NCBI GenBank assembly: GCA_033026295.1
Contig: CM065182.1
Location: forward strand, 1,550,001 to 1,614,000
Direction: 5' to 3'
Length of the DNA stretch: 64,000 nt
DNA from: Channa striata
Lineage: Eukaryota > Chordata > Actinopteri > Anabantiformes > Channidae
This document shows positions 1 through 13,400 of this stretch, piece after piece. The notes beneath the pieces were generated by a model. It worked only from the letters and a program-made list of their open reading frames with translations. It ran no database searches and was not told the DNA's origin. The position numbers were made by a program, and so were the translations under genes. Position 1 is the first letter of the stretch. Each line of letters opens with the position of its first letter.

Positions 1-160
1 TGCATGTGTTCAGTGTGTGTGTGTACTCTCCGCCTGCATATGCTCTAAAGATTCAAGAGAGTCAGTAGATCACATCTGAGCCTCTGCAGAAGCTGCTTAA
101 TACTTCTGTGTCTGAGCAGCTCATTATATGTGCAACAGTCACCAACAACAAATGACTCAG

Positions 161-162
<2 letters not shown>

Positions 163-213
<51 letters not shown>
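163..213. repeat. (GT)n microsatellite, intron 4
   Basis: About 25 uninterrupted GT units on the plus strand, read as CA repeats in the galnt10 transcript. This is the second CA tract downstream of exon 4. Confidence 0.95.
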
Positions 214-214
<1 letters not shown>

Positions 215-328
215 ACGCTCTGACATGAAGGGGGAAGGAAGCAAACAAAAGTCTGAGTTGTTGCAGCACCAACTGCAGCTGAGCTTGGGCGTGTGTCGCA
301 GGTGTGTTATCAGATCAGCAATGGAGCG

Positions 329-341
329 TGTGTGTGTGTGT

Positions 342-376
<35 letters not shown>
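329..376. repeat. (GT)n microsatellite abutting the exon 4 donor
   Basis: (GT)n with one GG interruption near 342. In the transcript it is a (CA)n tract starting inside the donor consensus (GUACACAC...). CA tracts close to 5' splice sites are known binding sites for hnRNP L. Confidence 0.95.
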
Positions 377-378
<2 letters not shown>

Positions 379-545
379 CTTTGTCGCTGAAGTCGTCCAC
401 CAGGATGATCTCTGCGATGAGCTGTGGGGGGGAGCGGTTGAGCACGCTGTGAACCGTCCTCAGCAGCGATGACCAGCCCTCGTTGTGGAACGGGATGATG
501 ATGCTGGTGTTGGGCAGTTTCTCTGAGTACAGCTTCCGCTGACAA
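379..545 (-). CDS. galnt10: galnt10 coding exon 4: start of the GT-A (GT27) catalytic domain
   Basis: This 167-bp exon starts with T, completing Asn, then encodes 55 residues and leaves one base. It reads CQRKLYSEKLPNTS, then IIIPFHNEGWSSLLRTVHSV, then LNRSPPQLIAEIILVDDFSD. The FHNE...WSSLLRT and IILVDDFSD segments are the nucleotide-sugar-binding first half of the GT-A fold; the DxH motif comes in later exons outside the window. The acceptor is GTGTGTAG|TTGT with AG at 547-546, and the donor is ACAAAG|GTACAC with GT at 378-377. Both splice sites abut dinucleotide repeats: (GT)n upstream and (CA)n downstream on the sense strand. The length is not a multiple of three, so skipping would break the frame. 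Confidence 0.95.
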
Positions 546-587
<42 letters not shown>

Positions 588-3500
588 ACACACACAAAAC
601 AAAGAAATGAGAGACAGAAGCAGACACGTGTGTGTCATCCCTGTTAAATAATAACCGTATTTTTAGCAACGCTTGCGGCCTGGCTCCAGGGAGGAAATGT
701 TGGTTAATTGCTCAAACATCGTGGGCCTGAGTGAAACACCTCAGCAGCTGATGCTTTTGTTCCTCGAGTGTTTGGCATCAGGGTGGAGCGTCACAATCCC
801 ACAGCCAGCGATCGGACTTAAAGGACTGGACCCGACTAGACTGTTTCCACTCACGTGCATTGTGTAAGGCGAACACAACACACAGACTGGACTCCAATTG
901 TGTGTGTGTGGTGGGGGTGGGGGGGTCTTCCTGTTTTGCAGAATGGTCTTCTGCATAACAAAAGTTATATTCATCAGTTATCTAACGGATATTAACATTT
1001 ACAGCTCAACAAAGTAACATTTACACTAACACCTGTTGTAATTCAGCCACATACGTTTTTACTTGTGAGCTGCGGTTCTGGTTTACACCGATCGGCCAGA
1101 CGTTGCTTCCCTGTGCTGCAGCTCTCAGCCAGCCCGACCCGAACAACGTGTTGCTCTTTTATGAAGTGCTGAAGCAGATCACCTGTTGGCTGCTCCTCCC
1201 TTTCTCTCTCCAAGACGTCAGGTGGGAAGTAGAGGCAGTAATCAGTGTCTCTTTAGGCCTGAAACTCTCCTTCTCATTCTTCTTGTCTGTGGTTCAGTCA
1301 TTACGTGGGAACACAACATGTGACTGAATGAGTTTGACAGGTCTGACACATACACCAACTCCCATCCGAACCTTTGCCCCCCCCCGTGAAGAATTTGGAT
1401 CCTCATGTTGGTGATACTTTTCCTTCTGAGTTTCAATTCAAAGCCATTGCACCAGAACGTTTGCTTTCCCATCGGATCATCTCGTATCACGATGTGTTGC
1501 TCCACTGGCCACAAAACCACATTACTGCCCCACCTGAGAGGTAACAACAACCAATCTGTCTGTTCTATGAGGACGTCCTGCGGTGACGGGCTAGTTTCAC
1601 ACAGAATGGAAAACAGGATGGATGGCCGATGTTTTATAATGTCACAGAACTGCATTTTTAAAAAATTGTTTAAAAAATTGCTTTCAAGTGCTCAGCAAGT
1701 GAAAATGTGGATCTGCTGGTGATACTAGATTAAAAAGCCAAAAGAGCATCAGTGGATCCAGGCAGCCTGGATTAGCTTGTTCACCTGTGCCTCAGACCTT
1801 GGTTGTCGTCCAAAAATCACGTTATTGCACATGTTATAATTCATACTGACTAATGCAGAAATGACTAAAGTTACTCTTTGACAAGATGAAATCCTTTCTG
1901 ACGCTGCAAGAAGCCTCCTAAGCACCGAACACAATGGATTTTAATCAATACACACAATTAAAATCATCTGTTTGCCGCTTATTACATCCAACTGTTAGAC
2001 GCTACAGCAGCAGCATCTGCATCATCACACGGGCTTTTGGCCGACGTGTTAAAACTCCGATCCACTTTAAAAATAAGGACACATCTGTCTTGGGTTCTTC
2101 ACACGTCGGCACAGATGGGGACATCAATGACGCTGATAACTGCCGTCGAGAACGTGGTTTATGAGCACACAGGTGATGTGTGGTGTGTAATTAGCTTCTG
2201 TCTGTGTGAGGCTGCATCTCTCCTGTGAATAGACCGGGCAGGTTGATAATTGGAACGATTGTTCCAAACAGGGCTTGATGAAACGAGTTGGGAAAGATCC
2301 AGCACAGGATAATATCCGTTTAAATAATGCTAGAAGTTTGGTAAGGCAAGAAAAGATCGAATCTGAAGTCTTTCACGTCTTTACCTACTTGTCTCTTTGG
2401 AAACAATAACGATCCAGCAGAAAAGCCAGAGAGTCTGCAGCTTCTCCGCCCGTCCACACACTGCACTGGGTAATTCATTTTTCCCCTCCAGTTGATGGAG
2501 TGCCAGCCTGTGAAATAACCTGCTGCAGTGTTGGGCTGGAATGAAAACCTGCAGACTCTGGGCCCTCGGTGGCCGGTTCCTGCCCCTATTCAAATTAAAC
2601 TCTTCATACTAACCCAGAAGATTTTTCTTCTTGTTTGCCAGAGAAAAGAGGCTGTGCTGCCGGTGTTCAGAGGGCACAGCGGAGGACATTTCAAAGGAAG
2701 AGACGTCTAGTGACACTGACGGACACTCAGTCGGATCTGCATCGACAACAAGGGTGTTTTACGGAACCATGAAATCTAATGATTTGAATTATGCTGATAA
2801 ATTCGTGGTTGAAAATGAGGCAAAACTGGTTCCCAAGCACATAGTTTATCAGTATTTATATGCATCCAGTGAAGTAATTCAGCTAGTGGTTGACTAAATA
2901 CACACACACGCGCGGTGATGTTAGCGTGCAGCTCTGTGAACACGTGAAGACATTTCAGGTGGAGGACGATGGAATGACCAGCGACGTTTGCCGTGGATTC
3001 TAGTGCAGCAGGAGCCTCTGTGACCGTGAACTGCTGCTTATTGAAGCAAAGAGTTATATCCTTCAGTGTCTGGAGACACACGGACACACACACGGACACA
3101 CACACGGACACACACACGGACACACACACGGACACACACACGGACACACACACGGACACACACACACGAGTGCATATTGGGACAGTCTTGAGAGAAACGT
3201 GTGTGCGACAAAAGGCCTGTGCTTGTGACAGATGCTGCCTCACAGAGTTACTGTGAAAAACAATGTCGTTAACTGACGCCTGCGCGGAGTCTGAACTTCT
3301 TTCGGTTCTAGTTTGAGCATAAATGCCATTACACTTCCCTCTGACTTCCTCTTAATAAAATATCTCTCTACTTCCAGCTTAAATGCCTCCAGATGACATC
3401 ACCTGGAGGAACCTTCAGTTTGGATTAAGTCGTCCTGTTGCTCACACTATGGAATTCGTAATCACGTTCAACCTATTTTTTCAGAGCTCCTCCGGATGAC

Positions 3501-6500
3501 ATCATCTGAAGGTGTAATGATGAATAATTAAACATTAATGTACATTTAGATCTGAATATTGGCGAAGTCGCCGTTTAAATACATACAAATAAAACGGTTT
3601 GACAGAACCTGTTCTGTAGTGTTGGAAAGTTTGAAATTTATTTCTAAGCTACAAAGCCCTTGATACCGAAAGAGCCGCACAGGAAACATCTGGTTTTTTG
3701 GTTGCATATGTGGGCTAACAATTTTATTTTATTTTTTTGTTAAAAATAGGCCCAAAATATCATGTTATATCGATCACAGCAGGCTGAATCTAATCAAAAG
3801 TCACACTGTGGCATAACTAATGTATTGGGGAACATTGGAGAGCAGGCTGAGGGAACCTACACAAGATTGGATCATGACAAAACCGCGGAGTTTCAACGCT
3901 TCCTGTCACCAGGAAACAGCTTTTGTTGCCCCTTTGAAGCTCTGCCTCCACAGACAAACAAACACACGGAACTCACTTCGGATGGCGGATGTCAGGCAGG
4001 GAGCGGTTGAGGGAGATCCGGTCGCTGACGTAGATGTTGAAGCCGTTCTCCCTGTAGACCTGGTCGACCCGGTCGGCGTCTGTCAGGGGGAAGGGTTTCC
4101 CCTGTTCACCGTTACCTGCGTCAAAAAGCAGATTGCACTATGACGACACGCCCAGTGTATGAACCGTACGTCCATATATTTCACTGCAGGACTTAAAACA
4201 GAAGGTTAGAATGTAAAGGAGCATCAAGGCATCTACATTAACAAGTCTCGAAGGTGTTGACAATGGCACAGGGCTAATCCAACAAGGGGACAGACAATCA
4301 GTCCAAACACCTTCAGGAACCACGAGCATTCTTACTGCGTGTTAGTTCCTTTAGGATAATCGTGACCTGGATGACTCAGAACAGTGATGATTAGACGTCG
4401 ACACACCCGACCACACATCCCACTTGTCTGCTTGAAGACATGTCATGACCTAACAAAGTTTTCTTGGTTTCTTCAGGGGACAGTCACGTTTGATGTTTCT
4501 TTTAACGACCTGTTCAGGCCATTTGAAATAAAAAACATAGGGTCAGGTTTCCCATTAAGGCAACATATGACATGTTGGATTAAAACTGAGCTTCCTTTTC
4601 AAAAGACAGAGGCATTGATAGACGTCAAAATGCATTTGATAAATTCTGGGAGTAACATTTTAAGGGATCAGACACAACCACAGGTGTGATGTGGATTTGT
4701 CTAGAACTGCCCCCGACCTCAGCAGTCAGGGCTCTGCTGCAGAGTTTAGAACTCTGACACTTGTCGGAAAAAGTCTCTCTTTTTCTAAAGGTCTAAGCTC
4801 GTCTAGAGTCGCCAGTTGAAGACAGAAACTTAAATTTAACTTTGATGGCAAAAGTTCAGAACCTAAATGAAAAGGATATTATGAGAGAAATGATTTAAAA
4901 ACAGCCCAGTCTTGGGTTTAAATCTCACCATGAAAAACAACAAAGTAAAAGTTTGTTTACAACTTTTATCTGCATGAATCAAAGACAATCCAAAATAAGA
5001 AATCCTAATTCAACATGATGCAATGAAAATCCAAGCTGATGACCGACCTGTTGAAAGACTGCAAAAATTTTAAACGGACAATCCGGGATCTATAGAACAA
5101 CCATCATTTACAGACACACATGCTTCATTAAGCAAAGATTATCCACTCGCTTTTGTAAAGGCAACAAGTGTGGAAAATAACTTTCAGACTTTATTTAGGC
5201 TCATTTCGGGGAAAAATGACGACTAGTTTACACGGTTTGTCTACAAGCTGATTTATCTGAGCAGAAAATTCAACCGGGTTGGTGACTGATGCAGATATAA
5301 ACCCAATTTGTGACAGCAGGACGGGATTTACATCGGTGCGGCAGAGATGGAGGACAGCAGGGCAGAAAGACGGACACGGACGTGTTCACGTGGAGACGCT
5401 CAGTAGAACTCTGTATCTAAAATCATCTGTGGCCTGAGCTGGACCTACCAGATCGAGCAGAGTCTCTTTTGATGGTGTCGTAGTCGTGCCAGTCTTTCCG
5501 CCGAACACCATCGCGTCCCACCTGAGAGTCCTTCCCTATCCTGTGAAGCCCCTGCAGATATAAGCACATAAAAGACAAGAATGTGAACGCTGTCACACAC
5601 ATGGACACACTCACGCTTTGGCTTTTCATTGACGGGCATTTTAACGAGTTCCTACCGAAGCTTTAGATCATTTCAGTGCCGCTCAAAAAAAAAAAAAAAA
5701 CGCCTCCAGAGTAACTCACTCAGTAAAATCATCTTACTGTTGATGGTTTAAAATCCATAAATGAGAACAACTGTAACGCAAAAGTCACAAGACACTGAAA
5801 TAATTTCATTTCATTTGGACTTTAAGCTGATTTTAATATCACACTGTGGGGATAGTTGGTGTGAGATGCCTTCTTTGGTTTGGCCGATGGGTGGAGCCTG
5901 AATTAAGTGTGTAGGCGGCAGGACATGATGCAAAAACTATGCGGCCAAAATGTTTTCTGGTGCTGTTCCCTCTTTGGATTTTATTTCCAACTATTTCAGT
6001 GTGTGTCCTTACTGACAAACGCCTCTTTCATACCTTCAATGCAATATGAAGCGCTTTACAGAGGATTCACAGTTGAAAGTTGATTTTTAAAAAAAGCTAT
6101 ACCAAGCAAATATGAAATAAATATTACACAACGCACAACACCTAATAATAAAAGAGTAAAGAGGGGAAACACGAAACAGGGCAACAGGACATTAGACTAC
6201 AGGGCAGTGAGACAAATGAAAAACGATTAGTCTTGTACGAATGGGTGTTTCTCCGTTTGTGAGCTTTTGTGACCGCTGCCGGATCACCGTCTTCGACACA
6301 CGCACAACAAATGACCTGCTTTATTCACGCACATTCATCTGTGAAAGAGGCTCGATCACTCTGATGTTTCCCTGGGACCCGCAGAGTTACCTGCTGTTTG
6401 CGGTTTATGATGGAAAAGATGATGATACCAGATCCGGCTGCAACTTAACACACGCAGACTTTGTGTTAGCAACGATCCCTCTCTGACGGACAGAGACACT

Positions 6501-7389
6501 TCCAGAAATTAGCAACTGCATCAGTTTTTTTTTTTAAAAATAGAAATCGAGCAGTTTTTAGTAAATATGCATAAAATGTAACTGGAATGGACTGGTAGCT
6601 GTGTGTGGTTATGGGTTGCACGTTCCTATTTGAATTTTTTTCCCGCATTCCTTTGGCTGAACAGGATTTCAACAGCATTCATCTCGTGGATTTGTGCCAT
6701 CCGTAGGAAACTCAACAGCGGCGGAATGTGTTCTTTCCCCCGCCAGCTCACAACCTCCCACCTCAAGCCTGCAAAGTTTCAGCCACCGCAAACGCATTTT
6801 TAACTAGTAGAAAACTCGGAGACACGGTGAGCAGTAACGCGCAGAACGGAACGCTTGTTATTCATGCGAAAATCCGTGCGCTTTTAAAAACCCCATCACA
6901 CTCTCGCACACGCCACAACCAGACTTTGTCTCCGGGACTCTGTCAGCATCAGTGTCAGCTGAGAGATCTCTCCAGAGCGCCAGCCTCATGCTATCCAGCA
7001 GCGCTCTGTGAGAGTCTATCCACAGAAAGCCGTCTCTTCTGCTCCATGCTTGACAACCCTGTGAGGAGAATATCAATGTGACGCACGGCTCCACCGAGAC
7101 CTTATATACACAAGCACACACGTGCAGACGGATGCGCTGCAGCTCAGCATACAAAGGCAGAGGCTGCTTCTCTTCCCATTTAGGCGTCCTACAAACTGAG
7201 TGACTTTCAGTGACTCGGCGTCGGGAATTAAAGGATCACAGCACAATGGATAAATAATTAGCTCAACGGGAGGAGGCAATTAGTGAAACACTTTAAATAC
7301 AAACGCCACCAGTGAACGAATTCCCGTGAATTATTAAAGACGACTGCTGATATGGAATACAATGAAACGCACAGCAATTTAAAGGACGC

Positions 7390-7429
<40 letters not shown>

Positions 7430-10400
7430 AAGCGTCTCCTGTGTTTCAGCCTTTTCAACAGCGTCTTCTCATCTCTTAAAATGTCTCGTGCAGAGAGGAC
7501 TTGGTCGGCTCGGGTCCAGCCGGCTGTTACCTGACATCACGTTGTGTAAAACACAGGAGAGTACGGCGAGGAGTCTTTTCCCATCAGGCCGTAATCATTC
7601 AGGGTTACCGGGGAGGGTCTGACCGAGTAACACCTGTCTCAGGATAAATGTACATTTGACATTTACGTGGACTTAAGTAACTGGGTCACATCTCGGGATG
7701 ATTCCTTAAGTGTCACGTAAACAGGAAAGCTGGTTTCTGAAGTCGGGGTAGGGGATTAGAGGGGTAGACTTCTGACGGAGAGCGCTCGTTTCTGTGAATG
7801 TCTGACCAGGTTTCTAACCGGCTTCCACCAACGAAGAAAAGGCTGCAAACAGGAAGACACGGCTGATTGAAAGAATAAAAGGAGAGTTTATAATTTTTCA
7901 AATGAAGTCGACCTTGAGTTTAACTAAAAAATGCCTCATAGACGCCTAAACCAGTCACCTTTCCCCGCCACTTTTTAAATTCAGACAGTTCCTGTGGCGG
8001 ATCAGCTGTGTGTCTCCCCCTTTCAATCTGCCGCTATGTGAACACAGGGGCTGGAGCACTCATCCACCAGTCACTTCCCAGCTCCTCTGGTCACGTGTCC
8101 TGGAACCAGACCGCGAATGCCAACTTCCTGGTGAGTGCAGGCCAGCTGAGCAGCTCCACCAATGGGTGAATGAGACGCAGTGTAAACGGCCGACCATTGG
8201 ACCATTTACACCTGCACAAAAGGCAAAGTTGGAAAAAAACGTTTTCTGCTGCTGTACAATTAAAATCTGTGAGCCAGGCTCCAAAATAATCAGTTATTCT
8301 TCGGCTACATGTATATCTGGGATATCCAGTAACCCTGGTGACATAAGTGCACGTAAACAAAGTTGGTGATCCGGTGAGAAACCGGCACTGCTGACGCTTA
8401 CACTTCTGAACTCGCACATTTCCCACGTACGTGTGAACTTAATCCCACTTGCACAATCTAACGTCTCAATGTCGTTGCCCTTTTTATTTATTCAAAAGGC
8501 CTCGAGTTGTGATGTACTTCAGGTTAATTCACAGCGTGTCGCGTTTAAGGACAATTTCTTCCGACGTACCTCTGCTTCGTTCCTCCGACACGTACCTGGC
8601 TGTCCAGGTCGACCTGACACTGAGAAAACTCTGAACACAGCCTGTCTCTGTGATGTATCTGTAACCCATTATTCCATCCTGACCGGCCTCTGTTTAGGCA
8701 GACAGATGAGGTGTGGGAGCGTGATGAAAAAAAAAAAAACTCATCCAGTTCTTCCTACTCCTCCGTTCTGTTCTTCTTCGTTCCTCCTGTCTAAGCCCAC
8801 AACTCTCCTCCCTCTGTCACAGGCAGACGGCCTCACTGTGCTACACAAAGATATGACAAGCAGCAAGAGTCCATCTGTGCAAATTTATACTAAAAAGAAG
8901 CGAGGTTGTGCCGCCCCATTTCCTCCTGATTAAAATTTCAGCGCACATCACCATGATATTCCTCTGGGGCTTTTCTTGCTCCTCAACGAGTCCTTGAAAA
9001 ACAAGACAAGGAGAGAGGAAAACTTTTCCAGCTAATGTGTGCACATGTTTGGTTTGTGGAAGCAGAACGTGGGCGGAGGCTAAAACAAAGGGAGGTAATC
9101 GAGACAGACAGTGAAAGAGAATGAGTCTGACGGAGAATAATCTCGCGGAACAGATGGGGGATGCGATCCCATGCATCATAGAAGTGGAGTAAGAGAAGGA
9201 AAAGGAAAGTGGAAAGACAAATCCACAACACATCCCGTCTGGACTGGCATCAATTATGAATGTGCTCTGGCTGACAGAGTTCACTGAAAGCCCCAAAATC
9301 ATTCAGTTCTAGTTTAGTTAGTCATGGCTGATGATGGAAATGCCATTAGTTTTGCATGTTTTTGTAATTTTAAATATATATTTATATATAATAATATATT
9401 TTCTTCAATTTATTGAAAATATATTTTTTTTCAAAGTAGTCAACCATCAAAACAAAACAAAAATAAATGCACAATAAAGCAGATTGCCTGGTTGAAAGCC
9501 AAACCAAAATAAGTGCAGCAGCAGTCTTGCACTTTCGTTGTTGGGATAGTGAGACGTCATTCCCGCTTTGTGATTAATAAGCAATGAAACATTTGCTGCC
9601 CTGACGAGTTTCCAGAGTTGTGGGGCAGACGCTTAAACTGTCAGACGAACTAGTGCAGCAGCCCGAGATTCAGTGAAATTCGTGTGTGTCACAATGAAAA
9701 CGCTGCTAATTTCACCCTGGTCACCCGTCAGCTTCCTCACTGACTCTAAACTTCCTTTCCTGGTTTTTAAAGCACTTCACGGTCTTGCGCCGGCCTTCGT
9801 TTCTGACACTCTTCCAGTGTACGAACCAGTACGAAGATCCTCGGCTCTTTTCACCGTTCGAAAGTGAAGTGAAGCGAAGCTTTTGGTGAGACGGTTTTTA
9901 CGTGTTTGTGGTACCAGTCTGGGAACCTCAGAACAACAGGCGTCAAAAGCTAATGCAATTTTCATTAAACTATTTTACGTGCAGTATTTTGTTATTGCAT
10001 TCATTCACACTCACACACACACACGTGTCATTTGGAGTCACATTAGCCTATCACGCGTGTGTTTGGACTGTGGGCCACAGATTTGTCAGGAAGTTATTGC
10101 AAAAATTATAGTTTAACATGCAAACTTTATCTTGCCCCTAATACTGTGCTCAACTCTTCCTAATTAGACATAATAAAACCAACAAAAAGTGACAGAAATA
10201 CAAAAGTGTGTGGGTGTTTCCAAACTATTTCTTGCACATATTTTTCTTTTTGTTCGTCTTGTCCTTCCTCCTGTCGACGAGTCTCACTGTTTTCATGTCT
10301 TTCATTTGCATTAACCTGCAGGAAAAGTGTCACTGTCAATCAGTGTTTTCAGTAGGTAAGAACTTTTGTGACACACATGTATGAAGATGATCCAGATGAG

Positions 10401-13400
10401 ATTATTAATCCAAGTAACTCCACTTAGAGGTTTTTGCTACCGTGATTCAACATCCAGATACAACTGTGAGGGCAACTTGGGACAACGTCCACATCGGATT
10501 CTACAGACATTGTCAGGAGTTTGTGGCAGAAAAGGTCTCACCACTACCTGAAGCAACACGTCCCACCTGCTGTGCTACTTTATTGCAGGGCCGACTTTGG
10601 CACGAGCGCCCGCTGAACATCCCAGGCGAACGAAAAAGGAGCATTATGGGTCAGAAACCAGATGCAGCCAGAGGACGTGTTTCAGAGAGGTCAAACTCCA
10701 ACAGCACCAGCTGAAACGTAGATCAGCTGGTAAACGTAGATAGAAGCATCTGAATTTACTTTAGTGCAATTAGTCATAATCAATTAACAAATGACTTCCC
10801 ACATTAAACCTTTCTGTCTATAACCCCCACATTCAGTAGTCCTTTATTCTTGCCCGTCAAATGTTCTGCTGAGATGTTACAGTGAAATCTCTTTGTCAAA
10901 AGGAGTCAATGCAATGAAAGTTCCACTTCAAGCCAACTCGCACCCGCCGGCCCAGACGAAGCCTCCAAACGGAGCTGAAAATAAAGCAGCATCATCTGTT
11001 TCCCTGCTGCAGCGCACAGCTGAGCGCTGCCTCGCTTCCCACTAATCAGCATCATCAGAAAGCCGAGGCTCGATGCCGCCACAGACTCACTCCACTCCGG
11101 GCACTTTTTCCGCTCTATTAATATTCAAGACACAGCACAAACACACTTGATAAGACATTGGAGGAATGACACCGCAGTCCGCGCAGGGCGTCTCGTCCCC
11201 ATCCAGAGCGTCCTCATTAACTGACAGGCCCCCACCGTGTGTCGTAAGTGACGCGCCAAGACCCAACGTTCACGCTGCTAAAAGACGAGAAGCAGAGCGG
11301 AGCGGAGAGGACGGGGATGTAACTTGTCACCTGCGAGTGAGATCCCTCATTAAATTTAAATGTCGCCTTTTAGTGGTCTGTTTAACTAATGACGAAAGGC
11401 CACGTGTCAGTCAGTGTTTGCACACAGATTCACAGTGTCACTTCACAAATGTGTGCTTGCTCGTAAATGCATCGCACAACAAAGAACTTCTCCTGATTCA
11501 TCAGAAATTTGACGTCAGCCGTTCCAGAATTCCGGAGCGACCTCCTTCAGAGTTATAGCCGATTACATTGAACCTGCACGTCCTCCAAAAAAAAAAAATC
11601 AAACACTCTACAGAGCATTGAATATAACTTCACTGCCAGTTCCCACTTACAGAAACTGAAATCGATGGTGCATTCAGACGGACCTCCCCAACTCATAACA
11701 CTCAATATAACACGGGTTTACAGAGCAGGAAGCTGCCAACAAAGCAGTAAATAGCTAGTCTGCCTAAGTTAACAGTAGGAGCCGGGAAGAGTCAACAGCA
11801 GCAGGTCGGGGAAAGCGCGGCGTTAGCAGCCGGTGGGTCGTGCGCTGACACACCTCACGATCCACATACGTGGAACAGAAAAGGCCGGGGAGTGTGTGTC
11901 TGGCTTTGTCATGTGCACGGAGCAGAGGCGGGACGTGTGGTGGAGGTCACGGCTGTCATTTACACGTTCACAATTCATGTATCTGTTCTGTGGACGAGCC
12001 CCAGCCTGCTGCCACAGTGACGCCACTTCAGGAACCACTCCTTTGTTTCACAGGAACATGCGACGGTGACGGAGCCTGTAGGACGTAGGGGAGTCTCCTC
12101 CCCGTGTTCAGGTCTGTCACTGGAGACCTGACCCATCATAAACCGCTCAACGTGTCCACTAGGAACTGAGGACACACAAAGTGAACACACTTTTGCAAAA
12201 CCAACTGCCGTGTCACAGCTCTGGAAAGGTTTTCCTCATCTCCCGACATTCGGAAACACTTCCACTAAAGTCTAAATCTCAGCTGTGTGTGACCTGTCCA
12301 ACTGGGGACAGGTCCAAACGGAGCCTCTTCTCCTGGTTCTGATGCAGATCTGCTTGCTATCGCCACCTACAGTCTGGGGACAGGGACACATCTGCACCAC
12401 AATGACGAACAGGAACAAAAGAAAATGTTTTGTTGTTTGATAAGATATGACCATGTCATTTCACACACTCACTGAATGAGGACATCAGGCAGAGAGATCA
12501 GGACGTTTCATCGGTCCCTCGCTTCTCCTACTGGTGACCTCGATGGAGGGATTTGCGAATTATGATGAACCTCTCTGAAACGCTGGCTGCTTAACCTCAT
12601 TTCCATGCTGCTGTGGTCTTCTGCTAATCTGCCCGACAGCAGATTAGGATTGCTACTGGGTCAGATAGGGTGGGATTGGTACTGCTGCTGTGAATTTAGG
12701 CTCTCGGCAGCTGTTGCGAGACACCAGGCAGACTTTCTGCGATTCTCTCCGAGTTGGGTTGTGAATTTCTTGTTCTCCATCGTTTCTCCGTCAACGCTAT
12801 TCTTTCATTATCTCTGGATTTGTCCCGCACGTCCACTGGTGTCTTTACTCCCAAAGCCCTAATCATCTAGTGGCACTATTTTTATGATCAATAATATTTG
12901 GTCCGTCTGGCAAGAAAGTTGAGCCAAACAGCGCCTTTGATTTTGCTACGGCTGCGTTTGTGCAGAGATCTCGGTGCCACCCAGGGCAGGAGTCAGCTGC
13001 AAATACGAGCCAGCTGCCAGAATGTTTGCAGAGTGGTCTTTCATTTCAGGAAGTACAGTGCCCAGGTAATATCGCTGTCAGCCATGAATGATCACCTTAA
13101 AGGTGCTGATGAAAGGAAGGAGAGAAATATGGGCTCCGGGGAGTAATACACAGGATTTCTTTCCTCCTCCCTTTCATTTACTAATTTATGTTCTTGCCTG
13201 CTGCATGACATTTAGGATTAAACAATGCCCTGCAGTGAGGACACCTGCAACACGGGCTCAAGGCGAGCCACCGAAACCACAACGCGTGCATTTTATTATT
13301 CTCCCTTTCCTGAGTGGTCTCTTATTAGGTGTTGACTGTTAGACCGCCCCTAGAGCGTCTGTGGGGGCCGAGCAGGACAAATGTCCTTACCGGCCGACGC

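Larger units (their letters stand above)
1..378 (-). other. galnt10: galnt10 intron 4 (partial)
   Basis: This intronic sequence follows the exon 4 donor and is cut by the window edge. It is mostly two (GT)n arrays (163-213 and 329-376 on the plus strand, so (CA)n in the transcript), separated by about 115 bp of unique sequence. No further exon is seen. Confidence 0.85.
546..3976 (-). other. galnt10: galnt10 intron 3
   Basis: This 3431-bp intron holds the (CA)n tract at its 3' end, a G-rich stretch near 908-927, a 12-bp minisatellite at 3081-3164 and one copy of the palindrome-bearing dispersed element at about 3330-3515. Short open frames here show no family resemblance. Confidence 0.85.

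Noticed and set aside
62..595. 177-codon minus-strand frame starting with Cys-Val repeats
   Set aside because: Only its middle (exon 4 of galnt10) is real coding sequence. The Cys-Val and Thr-His ends are translated (GT)n/(CA)n intron repeats.
3075..3169. Regular repeats resembling a CRISPR array
   Set aside because: The units are direct 12-bp repeats without spacers, in a vertebrate intron, with no cas-like genes.
2776..3243. 155-codon minus-strand frame with Val-Ser-Val-Cys repeats
   Set aside because: It is the translation of the 12-bp minisatellite, with no homologous flanks.
6030..6200. Possible old dispersed repeat around GAAGCGCTTTACA
   Set aside because: Only one short phrase is recognisable, which is not enough to define an element.
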